A DNA stretch of 63,943 bases from Chlorobiaceae bacterium (GTDB taxonomy: Bacteria > Bacteroidota > Chlorobiia > Chlorobiales > Chlorobiaceae), in NCBI GenBank assembly GCA_013335405.1, contig JAAXVR010000013.1, positions 1 to 63,943 on the forward strand. The letters are read 5' to 3'. Both the position numbers and the translations under genes were made by a program. Below, in pieces: positions 9,597 through 20,367 of this stretch. Every line of letters starts with the position of its first letter. The first letter of the stretch is position 1. A model generated the notes under the pieces. The model had not been told where the DNA came from and ran no database searches. It worked only from the letters and a program-made list of their open reading frames with translations.

Positions 9597-9955
9597 TACT
9601 GATTTTTTTTGTTCCGATCAGAAAGAGCGGTTTTTTACACACAATAATTACTACCGGACCGGCTGTTTTCAGGAATCAGTCCTTCAACGTCTCTCTTTTC
9701 GATCTATCTTGCCGACCTGATTCCAAAAGAAATACACGCCAAATGCACACCAAACACAAACAGTCAAAAAATGCCGAAGAACCTTTTTCTCATCTCCCCC
9801 GTTGTTCTAATCAGGAACGATACATAAAATAAAAGATCATTCCTTCTCCTGACAATTCGGACAATCATCGGTCATGAACTAAATTACTTACGGTAACGCA
9901 ATTCTCCATAAGGATCGATGGCACCTGTGGAATATTTCGCCAAACAGCTCATGTC
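9597..9955. other. Intergenic region without a recognised gene
   Basis: This is 359 bp between the divergent GT39 gene and hldE-C. It is AT-rich in parts and must hold both promoters, but I see no convincing -35/-10 pair, hairpin or coding signal. Short open frames here have no motif or ribosome site. Confidence 0.5.
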
Positions 9956-10468
9956 ATGGTAGCCTCATACAAACTCGCAAGCAGGAACGAAACCCTTGAA
10001 ATGGTCCGCACGTGGCAGACCGAGGGTCTGAAAATCGTTTTTTCAAACGGCTGCTTCGATATTCTTCATGCAGGGCATGTGGAATACCTTTCCGAGGCGA
10101 GGAAACTGGGCGACCGGCTTGTAATCGGCCTGAACAGCGACCGCTCTGTCCGGAGGATCAAGGGGCCCAACCGGCCGGTATGTGATGAAAACGACAGAGC
10201 GGCTGTGCTTTCAGCGCTGCAGGTCGTCGATGCCGTCACCCTGTTTGACGAAGACACTCCCGAAGCGCTTATCGAACTGCTCCTTCCGGATATCCTTGTA
10301 AAAGGTTCGGACTGGAAAATTTCTGATATTGCAGGAGCGGATGCCGTGCTCGGACATGGTGGACAGGTCCTTACCCTGCCCCTGCTCGAAGGCCGCTCGA
10401 CAACAGGGATCATAGAAAAAATCATTCGCGCCTATTCTCCATCCCAAGGAAGCAGTGAAACGGGTTAA
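9956..10468 (+). CDS. hldE: D-glycero-beta-D-manno-heptose 1-phosphate adenylyltransferase (HldE C-domain, stand-alone)
   Basis: This 170-residue nucleotidyltransferase has [20 protein letters not shown], containing the HxGH active site. It continues with [19 protein letters not shown] and a late [11 protein letters not shown] (the family's ISTT block). It makes ADP-heptose for LPS core. In E. coli this domain is fused to the heptose-7-phosphate kinase; here it stands alone (RfaE2 type), so the kinase must lie elsewhere. The ATG at 9956 gives the usual length. The 3' end overlaps tamB by 14 bp. Confidence 0.9.
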   Translation: MVASYKLASRNETLEMVRTWQTEGLKIVFSNGCFDILHAGHVEYLSEARKLGDRLVIGLNSDRSVRRIKGPNRPVCDENDRAAVLSALQVVDAVTLFDEDTPEALIELLLPDILVKGSDWKISDIAGADAVLGHGGQVLTLPLLEGRSTTGIIEKIIRAYSPSQGSSETG

Positions 10469-13400
10469 ACACTTTTCCATCGTTCTCCTGACAGCGTTTT
10501 CCGCATTCCTCCTCCTGCTGTCTCTCGCTTCGCTGCTTATCCTGAACAGCGGCCTGCTCGACCTTTGGGCAAAAAACCGGGTAATCGCCCTTTTCAACAG
10601 CGAGTTCCACGGCCGACTCCGGATGGACGAGCTGCATCTGAAATTCCCCAACAATGTCGTCCTTGTCAATCCGCAGATTTACGGCCCGGGGGAAAAATTA
10701 CCGGCACTGCGTGCAGGTACCGTATCAATGCGCTTCAATTTCCTTACGGTTCTCCAGCCGGAAATAAAACGGTTCTATCTTCGCCGTCTCGACAGTGATG
10801 CATTCAACATGACGGTTATCCGGGAAAAGAACGGCAAGCTCAACATCGAGGAAATTTTCAGATCACGGGACCCCGATTCGACAAAATTCCCCCTGGAACA
10901 TTTTTTCTGCAGAAAACTGAAGCTCACCGGCGGCACGGTCACGCTCAGGGATAACCGCCTGCGCCCCGGGGGGGACGATCTCGCTTCAAGGAAAATCGAT
11001 ATGGAGCTCTCCTCGTTTACGGCACGGAAACATCTGCTGAAAGGGACGCTCGAAAAGCTCAGTTTCTCGTTGCCTCAGCGGAATTTCGCCATCAGGCAGG
11101 CTTCAGGAAAATTCCTTTTCTCCGAAAATCGCTCCGAAGTGCTTGCGCTCAAAGCCCTCAGCGGAAAAAGCCGCACCGAGCTGTCTGCAACCATAGACCA
11201 TTTCAACATTTATTCCCCAAATCCGCTCAAACAGCGTCTTTACCGGAGCTCTTCCTTCCTGAACCTGCAGGAGCTTTCACTGCACAGTGACGACATAAAA
11301 GTTTTTTATCCGCATTTCAGCATGCCTGCAGGAATATATACGCTCAAGGGAAACGCGAAAGGAAAGGCGGACAACCTGGAAATTCTCGATGCTCTCCTGA
11401 CGCACCTGAAAAGCAAGGTCGCCGTGAAAGGGAAGGTTATGAACCTTCAGAACCCGAAAGCCCTTGCATACCAGCTGCTATGCGACAGTTCCGCAATATC
11501 CGCACCGGATCTCGAGTCCCTGCTGAAAGAAGAAACACAGAAAGCGGTTGCACGCAGGACAGGCGACATACGATTCACCGGAAATGCGAAAGGCGGCCGG
11601 GACGCCCTGCAGACCAACCTTGTCATGTTGACGTCCGTCGGCAATGCGTCACTCGATGCTGAGTTATCAAGAGAAGTGCCCGGTCAGTTGACGGCAAAAG
11701 GCACGTTTGACCTGAAAGGTTTTCAGGTGCTCAGGCTCATGGGAGATGACACCGGAAAAAGCCTTGTCAACACTTCAGGCAGCTTCCAGGCTGAGATGAG
11801 AGGCAAAGAGGCGGGCAAGCTCAGACTCGATGCAAAAACAACCGACTCTTTCTGGCGGAACCAGCCGGTAAAGATCGGAACGATAGCTCTCAGCTATGAC
11901 ACCAGGCTGCTGAACGCTTCACTTTCATTTTCGGACAACCTGTCGAACTTCTCGCTCGACGGAGATATCGACTGGAAAGAATCCGTTCCACGATACCGCG
12001 CCTCCGGAAAGATGGTAAAAATTGACCTTTCCAGAACTTTCGGTTCAGGCCGCTTCAAAACCGACCTGACTGGAACATGGACGTTCCAGGGAAGCGGCTT
12101 CGATCCCGGCCAGCTGAATATCAGCGGATCCATGCTGTTTTCTCCTTCCTCGATCAACGATTACCTGCTCAGAGACCATGCAAGGATCACGGCAGGCATC
12201 ACGCAATCTGCTCAGTCATCCAGAATCGGCATCACCAGCGACTTCCTCGACTTCCAGGCAGAAGGCGATTACACTCTCAGGGAACTGCTCGATCTCGGCA
12301 GCTTTACCGCAGGCGGTATCGTACGTGAAATCTCCGCCCAGGATATCTGGCCTGTATCCCTGCATGCGCCATCCGGTTCGGGCCAGCAGCTCAAGAGACC
12401 TTTCACTGCAACCTATCATATCACGGTAAAAGATCTCTCGCCTCTGGCACTTTTCTTCCCCGTCGAAGGTGTTACCCTGCTGGGAAAGGCTGACGGCCAT
12501 GCCACGTACAGGAACGGACAGTGCTCGGCGGCCTCGTCGTTTGCCATCACAAAACTGCAGACAGACAAAACGTTCAGAGTTGAAAATTTTAGCGGAGACG
12601 CAGCAATCGAATGCTCTTCCAGCGGTGTCCTGAAAGCGGCACTGAACGGAAAGGCCTCTTCGGCTCTCTTCTCGGGGAAAAAAGCCGGACCTTCGGCACT
12701 CTCGCTGATCTATTCGCCGTCCCGCATGGATGCTTCGGCCGATCTATCCTTCCCGAATCCTGCACAGAACCTCGCTCTCAAATGTTCCGCGACAAAAATC
12801 GGGAACAGTTACGACCTGACGTTCAACACCTTTTCTCTTAAAGACGCCGGCGGCAGCTGGCAGGTCCCGGGAGGTTCGCATATATCGCTCAACAGGCAAT
12901 CCGCAAGGTTCAACCGCTTCACGTTTGCAAAAGGGATGCAGCAGGTTGTCTTCGATGGTGAATTGAGCAGCCAGGTGCCCGGGACCTTTCAGTGCACCCT
13001 TTCCGGCATCGAGCTCAACGAACTGAAACGGTTTTATCTCGATCCTTCCCTTGACAGGCTCTCGGGCACCATCAATGGATCATTCACCGTCAGCGGAACC
13101 CCTGGTGCGAAAAGCAGCGCACTGAAGGTAACCGGACAGAAAATGCGTTATGACAAAATCCTTATCGGCAACCTTCAGGCCAATGCCCAGCACAATGCAG
13201 GCATGTTCCGTTTCGACCTGCACAGCAGTCTGCCTGCCGGCCAGTCAGCGGTATCGATGAACACCATCGAGGGGAGCGGCAGCGTCCCCATGCAGCTCAG
13301 CTATTACCCTGTCAGCCTCAGGATGCCCGAACAGCAGGCGATCCGGGCATCGTTCCGTTCCGACAATCTCACCGCGCAGTTCCTCGAATATCTTCTTCCC

Positions 13401-14969
13401 CTGTTTGAATCAGCCGAAGGAACAATTCCTGTAACGCTCAGGATAGAAGGAAAAACACCGAAACCCGATATCTATCTCACCAGTACCCTGCAAAACACGA
13501 AAATCACCATTGCGCCGACAAAGGTTTCCTACCGGCTTCAGGGAGAGGTCTTCGTGACGCCGCAGGCGATGGAGCTCAGAAACATCGCCGTGTCCGACAG
13601 CCTTGGGGGAAAAGGCAAGATCAGCGGCATGGTCAAACTTGAAAAACTGGAGCCGAAAGAACTCGCGCTTGGCGGAAAGTTTGAAAACCTGCTCCTGTAT
13701 GACAAGAAAGACAAAAAAGATGAAACTTCTTTCGGAACCATTGCGGCTTCAAGCAACAATATTCTGATTCACGGAACACTTTCAGCTCCCGTTCTCGAAG
13801 GAGAACTGAGGGTTGACAGGGCCAATTTCTCGCTTTACCGGTTCGGCGCAAACGAAAGCGCAAAGTACCTCGGCGTTGACAAATTCATTGAGTTCAGACC
13901 CAGATACCCTTCCCGGAATCCTGCTGTGACAGAAAAAAATCCTGCGGAACCCGATTTCTATTATTCGCTTCTGGATCTCATCGACATCAGAAATCTGAGG
14001 CTAACCGGCAGCGAACCGCTCAAATGCGCCTTCATTTTCGATCGAATCAGGGGTGAACAGCTCGAAACCACCCTCGGCAATTTCTCATTGATGGTCAACA
14101 AACACAACCAGCGGTTTGACCTGTTCGGTTCAGTGAACGTAACCGGCGGAAAATACAAATTCTCGAATTCAAGTTTCGACCTGCAGGACGGAGGGAAAAT
14201 AGTCTGGAACAATGTTGACATACGAAACGGCGTGATGGACAACATTTACGGCGGAAAACCCGTTAATGCGGTGAACATTCCGACGGGTGAACGGGACAAT
14301 GTCAAGCTCCTGATTGCCGTTACCGGTACATTGAACGAACCGAAAGTCGTGATGGGCTATTACCTCAATGAACAGAACCAGCCCTATGCGTCGCTGAGTA
14401 AAATCGGCAGCATCTCGAGCCAGATAGATCCGAATGCCGATCTGAATTTCATTGCCATGATGTTCTCGAAACAATGGTATATCAGACCGGGAGGCTCCTC
14501 ACAGAGCGCAAATACTGCGGTCTCGAACGTCGGCATATCTGCGGGAACAGGGCTGCTCTCGTCCCGGATTTCAAAGGCTATCGAAAATATAGCCGGGCTT
14601 GAAAGCTTCAACGTGAATATGGGAGTGGACAAACGGGGGGAACTCAGCGGACTCGATCTCTATTTCGCACTCAAGGTCCCCGGGACAGGCGGTAAAATGC
14701 GCTTCATAGGAACAGGTACATCGCTTGGTTCGAAGCAGTCGGTGACTACGGACAACTACGGGATGTCCCAGAAAATCGAGTACCGGGTAACGCCGAAAGT
14801 CTATATCGAGGCTTCCCGGTCGTACGGACAGATCACCAACTCCATATCGAACAGCTCCCTGCAGAAACCCAATGAAACCTGGGGTGTCAGCATTTCATAC
14901 AAGGAACGCTTCCACTCCTGGGACCAGTTCTGGAAACACCTTATCCCGTCGTCCGACAAAAAGAAATAA
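10455..14969 (+). CDS. tamB: TamB-family inner-membrane translocation/assembly protein (DUF490)
   Basis: This is a very large protein (1,504 residues) with one N-terminal membrane anchor (about residues 8-31, Leu/Ser-rich) and then a long beta-rich, AsmA-like body without enzymatic motifs. Near the C-terminus come [34 protein letters not shown] and [20 protein letters not shown], the pattern of the DUF490/TamB domain. TamB spans the periplasm and takes part in outer-membrane protein insertion and lipid transport. The start is a GTG at 10455, inside the end of hldE-C, so the two are probably coupled. No TamA partner is in the window. Confidence 0.85.
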   Translation: MKRVKHFSIVLLTAFSAFLLLLSLASLLILNSGLLDLWAKNRVIALFNSEFHGRLRMDELHLKFPNNVVLVNPQIYGPGEKLPALRAGTVSMRFNFLTVLQPEIKRFYLRRLDSDAFNMTVIREKNGKLNIEEIFRSRDPDSTKFPLEHFFCRKLKLTGGTVTLRDNRLRPGGDDLASRKIDMELSSFTARKHLLKGTLEKLSFSLPQRNFAIRQASGKFLFSENRSEVLALKALSGKSRTELSATIDHFNIYSPNPLKQRLYRSSSFLNLQELSLHSDDIKVFYPHFSMPAGIYTLKGNAKGKADNLEILDALLTHLKSKVAVKGKVMNLQNPKALAYQLLCDSSAISAPDLESLLKEETQKAVARRTGDIRFTGNAKGGRDALQTNLVMLTSVGNASLDAELSREVPGQLTAKGTFDLKGFQVLRLMGDDTGKSLVNTSGSFQAEMRGKEAGKLRLDAKTTDSFWRNQPVKIGTIALSYDTRLLNASLSFSDNLSNFSLDGDIDWKESVPRYRASGKMVKIDLSRTFGSGRFKTDLTGTWTFQGSGFDPGQLNISGSMLFSPSSINDYLLRDHARITAGITQSAQSSRIGITSDFLDFQAEGDYTLRELLDLGSFTAGGIVREISAQDIWPVSLHAPSGSGQQLKRPFTATYHITVKDLSPLALFFPVEGVTLLGKADGHATYRNGQCSAASSFAITKLQTDKTFRVENFSGDAAIECSSSGVLKAALNGKASSALFSGKKAGPSALSLIYSPSRMDASADLSFPNPAQNLALKCSATKIGNSYDLTFNTFSLKDAGGSWQVPGGSHISLNRQSARFNRFTFAKGMQQVVFDGELSSQVPGTFQCTLSGIELNELKRFYLDPSLDRLSGTINGSFTVSGTPGAKSSALKVTGQKMRYDKILIGNLQANAQHNAGMFRFDLHSSLPAGQSAVSMNTIEGSGSVPMQLSYYPVSLRMPEQQAIRASFRSDNLTAQFLEYLLPLFESAEGTIPVTLRIEGKTPKPDIYLTSTLQNTKITIAPTKVSYRLQGEVFVTPQAMELRNIAVSDSLGGKGKISGMVKLEKLEPKELALGGKFENLLLYDKKDKKDETSFGTIAASSNNILIHGTLSAPVLEGELRVDRANFSLYRFGANESAKYLGVDKFIEFRPRYPSRNPAVTEKNPAEPDFYYSLLDLIDIRNLRLTGSEPLKCAFIFDRIRGEQLETTLGNFSLMVNKHNQRFDLFGSVNVTGGKYKFSNSSFDLQDGGKIVWNNVDIRNGVMDNIYGGKPVNAVNIPTGERDNVKLLIAVTGTLNEPKVVMGYYLNEQNQPYASLSKIGSISSQIDPNADLNFIAMMFSKQWYIRPGGSSQSANTAVSNVGISAGTGLLSSRISKAIENIAGLESFNVNMGVDKRGELSGLDLYFALKVPGTGGKMRFIGTGTSLGSKQSVTTDNYGMSQKIEYRVTPKVYIEASRSYGQITNSISNSSLQKPNETWGVSISYKERFHSWDQFWKHLIPSSDKKK

Positions 14970-15024
14970 GTCCTGACGGTTTCGTAAATTGCCCGTGAAT
15001 ACTTCAGTAAAAACCCCGAAGGAA

Positions 15025-16254
15025 ATGGATTTGACTGGGAAAAACATCATTATCGGAATCTGCGGCGGTATTGCCGCATACAAAACACCGCACCTCGTAA
15101 GGCTTCTGAAAAAAAAGGGGGCGAACGTACGGGTCGCGCTTACCGACGCAGGAACGCGATTTGTCAGCGAACTGTCGTTAGCCACGGTTTCCCAGGGCCC
15201 CGTCTACCGTTCGATATTCCCCCCGACCGATACTCACGGAACGGATTTCACCACCCATATCTCCCTTGGCGAGTGGGCGGATGCCCTCGTTATCGCCCCC
15301 GCCACAGCCAACACGCTGGCAAGGCTTGCCGCCGGGCTGTGCGACGACATGCTCGCCACCTGCTTTCTCACGCTCCGACCTGGAAAACCGGTACTGATTT
15401 TCCCCGCAATGGACGGTCAGATGTACCTCTCGCATTCGGTCCAGAGGAACATCGCAACCCTCAAGTCACAGGGAGCCGTCATCATCGAACCTGAAAGCGG
15501 CGAACTGGCATCCGGACAGTGCGGCACGGGCCGCATGCCTGAACCCGAAGCCATCGTCGAACATATTGAAACCGCCTTGCTCTCCCTTGTCCATTCATCC
15601 CCTCTGCATGGAAAGTCGATCGTCGTTACCGCAGGGCCTACCAGGGAAAAAATCGACGACGTCCGTTTCCTGTCGAACTACTCGTCAGGCAAGATGGGCT
15701 TTGCGATTGCCAAAGCTGCCGGAATGCGCGGCGCCAGGGTTACGCTCATCAGCGGACCGGTCGGCCTCGCAACCCCGCCCGGAGTGGAACGCATCGATGT
15801 GGAGTCCGCAGCCGAGATGCGTGATGCAGCAGGCAACTTTTTCCCGAGCTGTGATATTTTCATAGGAGCAGCCGCGGTAGCCGACTACCGTCCAGCTGCC
15901 GTCATCCGTGGAAAGCTGAAAAAGAACGATCCCGAACTCCAGTTCACGCTTGTAAAAAACCCGGACATCCTCGGAGATTTCGGTCAACAGAAAAACCCCG
16001 TTCAGCTTGCTGTCGGTTTCGCACTTGAACAGGAAAACGGCATTGACAACGCAAGAAAAAAACTGGAAGAAAAAAATCTTGACCTCATCGCCCTGAACTT
16101 TTCCGACCGGAGAACTTCAGGTTTTGAAGTCGATACAAATATGCTTACCCTGATAAAACGCGGGGGTCCGGCGACGGAACTCCCGATGCTCAGCAAGGAA
16201 GAAGCCGCCCGGAAACTTCTTGACACCATCGAGAATATCTGCCGGCAGAGATGA
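15025..16254 (+). CDS. coaBC: Bifunctional phosphopantothenoylcysteine decarboxylase/phosphopantothenate-cysteine ligase
   Basis: This 409-residue protein performs two steps of coenzyme A synthesis. The N-terminal flavoprotein half begins MDLTGKNIIIGICGGIAAYK, has the catalytic His in THISLGEWAD, and the Cys in SGQCGTGRM. The C-terminal ligase half shows VTAGPTREKIDDVRFLSNYS, AAAVADYRP and the KLKK lysine region. ATG 15025 aligns exactly with the E. coli Dfp start. TTG 14989 and GTG 14995 are in frame but would add an atypical leader. It lies 55 bp after tamB and 27 bp before the uracil-DNA glycosylase gene. Confidence 0.93.
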   Translation: MDLTGKNIIIGICGGIAAYKTPHLVRLLKKKGANVRVALTDAGTRFVSELSLATVSQGPVYRSIFPPTDTHGTDFTTHISLGEWADALVIAPATANTLARLAAGLCDDMLATCFLTLRPGKPVLIFPAMDGQMYLSHSVQRNIATLKSQGAVIIEPESGELASGQCGTGRMPEPEAIVEHIETALLSLVHSSPLHGKSIVVTAGPTREKIDDVRFLSNYSSGKMGFAIAKAAGMRGARVTLISGPVGLATPPGVERIDVESAAEMRDAAGNFFPSCDIFIGAAAVADYRPAAVIRGKLKKNDPELQFTLVKNPDILGDFGQQKNPVQLAVGFALEQENGIDNARKKLEEKNLDLIALNFSDRRTSGFEVDTNMLTLIKRGGPATELPMLSKEEAARKLLDTIENICRQR

Positions 16255-16281
16255 TTAAACCGCAAGAAGAACAAGCGCTTC

Positions 16282-16932
16282 ATGCAGGGATATTTATTCG
16301 GTGAAGAGGGAGAAAAACCTTCCGTTGCAACCGAAGCCGTTTCTGCGGCCGAAGGACTGGCCGCACTGTCAGCAACATCCAGGGAGTGCCGTAAATGCAG
16401 GCTCGCCGCTTCGAGAAGGAATTTCGTGTTCGGAGAGGGCAATCCCTCGGCGGACCTTTTCGTCATAGGCGAAGCACCGGGGGCTGAAGAAGATGCGACA
16501 GGACGGCCGTTTGTTGGCAGATCCGGACAGTTGCTTGACAAGATTCTCCTGGCCGTCAATTTCGAGCGCAAAGATGTTTTTATCGGAAACATCATAAAGT
16601 GCAGGCCGCCCGAGAACCGCAACCCGCTGAACGACGAAATCGACTGCTGCATGCCCTGGCTCCTCGAGCAGCTCAGCATCATCAGGCCGAAAATCATCCT
16701 CCTCCTCGGCAAGGTTGCGGCCAATACCATTCTGGACAACAGGCTTTCCATGGGCGCAATGCGGGGAAAGCTGATCCGATGGAAAGAGTTTGACTGTTTC
16801 GTCACCTATCATCCTGCGGCGCTGCTCCGAAACCCGGGATGGAAACGCGGATGCTGGCAAGACGTTCAATTGATGCGCACTCATTACGACAAGCTCCTCA
16901 GTGCAGGAACACCACATGACAGAAATACCTGA
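16282..16932 (+). CDS. Family-4 uracil-DNA glycosylase (iron-sulfur type)
   Basis: This 216-residue enzyme removes uracil from DNA. It shows the family-4 marks: cysteines in CRKCRL near residue 38, the catalytic-loop motif IGEAPGAEEDATGRPFVG, two more cysteines in NIIKCRPPENRNP and DCCMPWL that complete a 4Fe-4S site, and the substrate-binding YHPAALLRNP. The N-terminus MQGYLFGEEGE is acidic and variable. The gene ends 2 bp before dnaB, so the repair enzyme and replicative helicase are probably co-transcribed. Confidence 0.92.
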   Translation: MQGYLFGEEGEKPSVATEAVSAAEGLAALSATSRECRKCRLAASRRNFVFGEGNPSADLFVIGEAPGAEEDATGRPFVGRSGQLLDKILLAVNFERKDVFIGNIIKCRPPENRNPLNDEIDCCMPWLLEQLSIIRPKIILLLGKVAANTILDNRLSMGAMRGKLIRWKEFDCFVTYHPAALLRNPGWKRGCWQDVQLMRTHYDKLLSAGTPHDRNT

Positions 16933-16934
16933 CG

Positions 16935-18458
16935 ATGATCAAGAAAGTTAACGACATCCTGGATTTCAGCAAGGATATAGACTTCAGCAAGGAAAGCAGG
17001 ATTCCCCCCTATTCCACTGAAATCGAGCAGGAAGTGCTTGCATGCATCCTCCTTGAAGACGACCCCGTGGAGCAGGTCATCCAGATATTCGGTGAAAGCC
17101 GCGAAGATGTTTTCTTCGAGAAACGGCACCAGATCATTTTCAAGGGGATGATGCAACTCTACCATAAACGGCAGGCTATCGACATCATCACGGTAAGCGA
17201 GGAACTGCTGAAGATGAACGAGCTCGAGAACATCGGCGGCAGGCACTATCTCGCGGAGCTTTCGGGCAAGGTAATAAGCGCCGCCAACATCGAGTATTAT
17301 GCGCGCCTTGCGAAAGAAAAATACCTGTATCGCAGGATGATCTCCATCTCGGCGAAAATTTCAAATGCGGCTTACGGGTCATCGATGGACATTTTCGATC
17401 TCGTCGAGCATGCTTCCCAGCAATTTTTCAATATCTCGCAGGCAGGGATCAAAAAGAAAGCCACACCGATCAAGGAACTGGTGAAAAACGGCATCAGGAT
17501 GCTCGAAACCCTGCGGGAATCACAGTCATCGGTTACGGGAATTAGCTCGGGCTTTTCGGAGCTCGATCAGATGACGGCAGGATTCCAGCCATCGGACATG
17601 ATCATCATCGCGGCAAGACCTTCGGCAGGAAAAACAGCATTTTCCCTTGCTCTTGCCAGGAACGCCTCGGTGAATTTCGATACCCCCGTGCTGTTTTTCA
17701 GCCTCGAAATGGCTGAAGTCCAGCTCGCCATCAGGCTGATGTGTGCAGAAGCACGCGTAGAATCCCAGCTTGTAAGGACCGGGCGCATCACACCGAAAAT
17801 GATGGGGGATATCATCAACAGCATGGACAAGCTCAACGAAGCGAAGCTCTTTATCGACGATACGGCGGGTATATCCATCATGGAGCTTGCCGCCAAAACC
17901 CGCCGTATGAAGCAGGAACAGAATATAGGCATGGTCGTCGTCGATTATCTTCAGCTCGTCACGCCGGTAAGGGACGGAAAATCGAACCGGGAGCAGGAAA
18001 TTGCCCAGATTTCCAGGTCGCTTAAAGCACTTGCCAAGGAGCTCAACATCCCGGTCATAGCCCTCGCGCAGCTCAACCGGTCCGTCGAACAGCGTTCGGG
18101 CGATCGCAGGCCGCAGCTCAGCGATCTGAGGGAATCGGGCTCCATCGAACAGGACGCCGATGTCGTCATGTTCCTTTCAAGGCCGGAAATGTACGGCAAG
18201 ACGACATTCGACGACGGTACATCTACCAAGGACGTAGTCGAAGTGATCATCGGCAAGCAGAGAAACGGCCCTATCGGCGATATCCGGCTGCTTTTCCTGA
18301 AAAATTACGGCCGTTTTCAATCCATGGCCAATGTCTATATTACCGGTAGCGGCGATCAGCAGGCAATGCCGGAGTATGAGCAGTATCAGCCCGTCATGCC
18401 GGAACCGGGAAATCAGAATACCGGCAGTTATATCACACAGGACGATGCACCTTTTTAA
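16935..18458 (+). CDS. dnaB: Replicative DNA helicase DnaB
   Basis: This 507-residue protein has the DnaB N-domain (PPYSTEIEQEVLACILL, from about residue 24) and a RecA-like motor domain. Walker A AARPSAGKTAFSLALA lies near residue 226, then LFFSLEMAEVQL, the Walker B-containing MVVVDYLQLV, and IPVIALAQLNRSVEQR with its arginine. It unwinds DNA at the replication fork as a hexamer. It is normal length with no intein. A short acidic, Gln/Pro-rich tail follows the motor domain. Confidence 0.96.
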   Translation: MIKKVNDILDFSKDIDFSKESRIPPYSTEIEQEVLACILLEDDPVEQVIQIFGESREDVFFEKRHQIIFKGMMQLYHKRQAIDIITVSEELLKMNELENIGGRHYLAELSGKVISAANIEYYARLAKEKYLYRRMISISAKISNAAYGSSMDIFDLVEHASQQFFNISQAGIKKKATPIKELVKNGIRMLETLRESQSSVTGISSGFSELDQMTAGFQPSDMIIIAARPSAGKTAFSLALARNASVNFDTPVLFFSLEMAEVQLAIRLMCAEARVESQLVRTGRITPKMMGDIINSMDKLNEAKLFIDDTAGISIMELAAKTRRMKQEQNIGMVVVDYLQLVTPVRDGKSNREQEIAQISRSLKALAKELNIPVIALAQLNRSVEQRSGDRRPQLSDLRESGSIEQDADVVMFLSRPEMYGKTTFDDGTSTKDVVEVIIGKQRNGPIGDIRLLFLKNYGRFQSMANVYITGSGDQQAMPEYEQYQPVMPEPGNQNTGSYITQDDAPF

Positions 18459-18467
18459 GCTCCCATT

Positions 18468-20276
18468 ATGACAGAAAAGAAAATCCCCCAGGATAACGGG
18501 ACAAAAACGAAGGTAATGCAGATCGAGCCATCTCTGAAGGATTCCGGCAAAACCCCGCACAAAAAGGAAGAAACCTACACCGGGATCGGTGCATCGAGAG
18601 GCATTGCTGTCGGCGAATGCTATGCGTTCGTGAAGGAACAGGGCGAACATGAATACCGGAAACTCGACAGCAAAGACATTGGTGAAGAGATCGAGCGTTT
18701 CCTTGCCGCGCTGCGCCGCTCGGAAAAAGAACTGAAAAAAATAGAACGGGTCACGACCAGAAAACTCGGCAAAGGCTATTCAGACCTCTTCCAGGCGCAG
18801 ATCATGGTGCTGCACGATCCAGTCCTCGTCAAGGCAATTTCAGAGCGGATCAAGTCGGAGCGAAAACCTGCGCATGTCATTATCGAGGAAGAGTTCGGTC
18901 ACTATGTCGAAAAGCTCAATAATTCTGACGAACTGCTGTTCCGTGAACGTGCCGACGACCTTCAGGATATCAAGGAGCGGATCATCAGGAACCTGCATAT
19001 CAAAAAGCTTCATTCCTGGTTGCCGGAAGGAGTCATCGTGGCCTCATACCATCTGTCGCCCGCCGATGTCATTCTGCTCAGCCGGAGCAACATCAAGGGG
19101 TTCATTACGGATACAGGAGGAAAAACATCCCATATCTCGCTTATCTGCAAATCATTGAATATCCCTATCGTGGTCGGCCTCGGAAACCTTTCCCAGAAGT
19201 TGAACACCGGGATCAAGATGATCATTGACGCGAGCACCGGCAAGGTGATCATCAACCCCGAGGAAAAAACCTTTGCGCACTACAGGGAGAAACAGGAAAG
19301 CGAAAAGAAATTCGACGACAGCGCATCGCTCACGGCAGAACTTCCCGCAACGACAAAATGCGGAACACGGATCACGTTCTACGCGAATATCGATTTCAAG
19401 GAAGAGCTTGATACCATTAAAACTTCCGGCGCCGAAGGTGTAGGGCTGTTCAGGAGCGAAAACCTTTTCACCGACGGAACAAACACGCCGCGGGAGTCGC
19501 TGCAGCTGGCATATTACCGGGAAATGGCCGAAACCATCAACCCGATGCCTCTCGACATCCGGCTTTTCGACATAGGCGGCGACAAGCTGATTTATTCGCC
19601 CATCAGGGAACCAAACCCTAACCTCGGCTGGCGAGGCATCAGGATACTCATCGACCTGCCTGACATCCTTGAAGCTCAGATCCGGGCGATCACAAAGGCC
19701 AATACTCATGGCAATATCGGTATCCTCGTTCCCATGATCGTGTCGCTCGATGAAATCAGGCGGGTTCGTGCAGTCATCGACGAGACGTTCATCGAACTCG
19801 AAAAAGAGGACCCTCTGATCGAGAAACCCGAAATAGGAGCCATGATCGAAGTGCCTGCTGCAGTTGAGCTCATCGAAGAAATAACCAGAAGTGTCGATTT
19901 TATCAGCATCGGGACCAACGACCTCACGCAATACACGCTGGCAGTTGACAGGAACAACGTCATCGTGCAGGATCTCTTCGATACCTTCCACCCGGCAATC
20001 ATACGCCAGTTGCACAGGATCATCGGTACCGCGCAGAAAAACCGGTGCAGGGCCATGATATGCGGCGATATGGGGTCAAACGCTCTTGCCCTGCCGTTCC
20101 TGCTCGGTTGCGGTCTGACAAGGTTCAGCGTGGTCGTGTCGGATATCCCCAACCTGAAATCACAGGTTTCGCGCTACACGCTCGAGGAATCCGCAGAACT
20201 TGCCAGGCAGTGCCTGAAACTTGAAACAACGGCAGAAGTCAAAGCATGCCTTGAGGCATTCCAGAGTTCTCACTGA
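18468..20276 (+). CDS. ptsI: Phosphoenolpyruvate-protein phosphotransferase (PTS enzyme I)
   Basis: This 602-residue enzyme transfers phosphate from PEP to HPr. The phosphorylated His sits in GGKTSHISLICKSL near residue 220. The PEP-binding C-domain has GAEGVGLFRSENLF, DIGGDKLIYS, RGIRILID and FISIGTNDLTQYTLAVDR. About 40 extra residues (Lys/Gln-rich, low complexity) precede the usual first motif YTGIGASRGIAVGECYAF. The gene starts 9 bp after dnaB. No sugar permease or HPr gene is nearby, which fits a regulatory rather than sugar-uptake role, though this is inference. Confidence 0.92.
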   Translation: MTEKKIPQDNGTKTKVMQIEPSLKDSGKTPHKKEETYTGIGASRGIAVGECYAFVKEQGEHEYRKLDSKDIGEEIERFLAALRRSEKELKKIERVTTRKLGKGYSDLFQAQIMVLHDPVLVKAISERIKSERKPAHVIIEEEFGHYVEKLNNSDELLFRERADDLQDIKERIIRNLHIKKLHSWLPEGVIVASYHLSPADVILLSRSNIKGFITDTGGKTSHISLICKSLNIPIVVGLGNLSQKLNTGIKMIIDASTGKVIINPEEKTFAHYREKQESEKKFDDSASLTAELPATTKCGTRITFYANIDFKEELDTIKTSGAEGVGLFRSENLFTDGTNTPRESLQLAYYREMAETINPMPLDIRLFDIGGDKLIYSPIREPNPNLGWRGIRILIDLPDILEAQIRAITKANTHGNIGILVPMIVSLDEIRRVRAVIDETFIELEKEDPLIEKPEIGAMIEVPAAVELIEEITRSVDFISIGTNDLTQYTLAVDRNNVIVQDLFDTFHPAIIRQLHRIIGTAQKNRCRAMICGDMGSNALALPFLLGCGLTRFSVVVSDIPNLKSQVSRYTLEESAELARQCLKLETTAEVKACLEAFQSSH

Positions 20277-20300
20277 TCATTCCGCACCGTTAGACGAACA

Positions 20301-20341
20301 CAAGAACCCCCTCATTTCCAGCCGAAATGAGGGGGTTCTTG
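20301..20341. terminator. Strong bidirectional terminator between ptsI and ppiD
   Basis: A perfect 18-bp inverted repeat (20301-20318 with 20324-20341, 5-nt loop) has an AAGAACCCCC/GGGGGTTCTT core. It lies 24 bp after ptsI and 26 bp after the ppiD stop on the other strand, so it can end both converging transcripts. Confidence 0.9.
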
Positions 20342-20367
20342 TCTGAAAGCCACCGAAAGCTGTTCGA

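Noticed and set aside
10455-14969. TamB-like gene read as a possible surface adhesin because of its length and repeats
   Set aside because: It has a single N-terminal anchor, no secretion signal or repeat units, and the C-terminal DUF490 pattern.
16935-18458. Possible intein in dnaB
   Set aside because: The motor motifs are contiguous and the length is normal.
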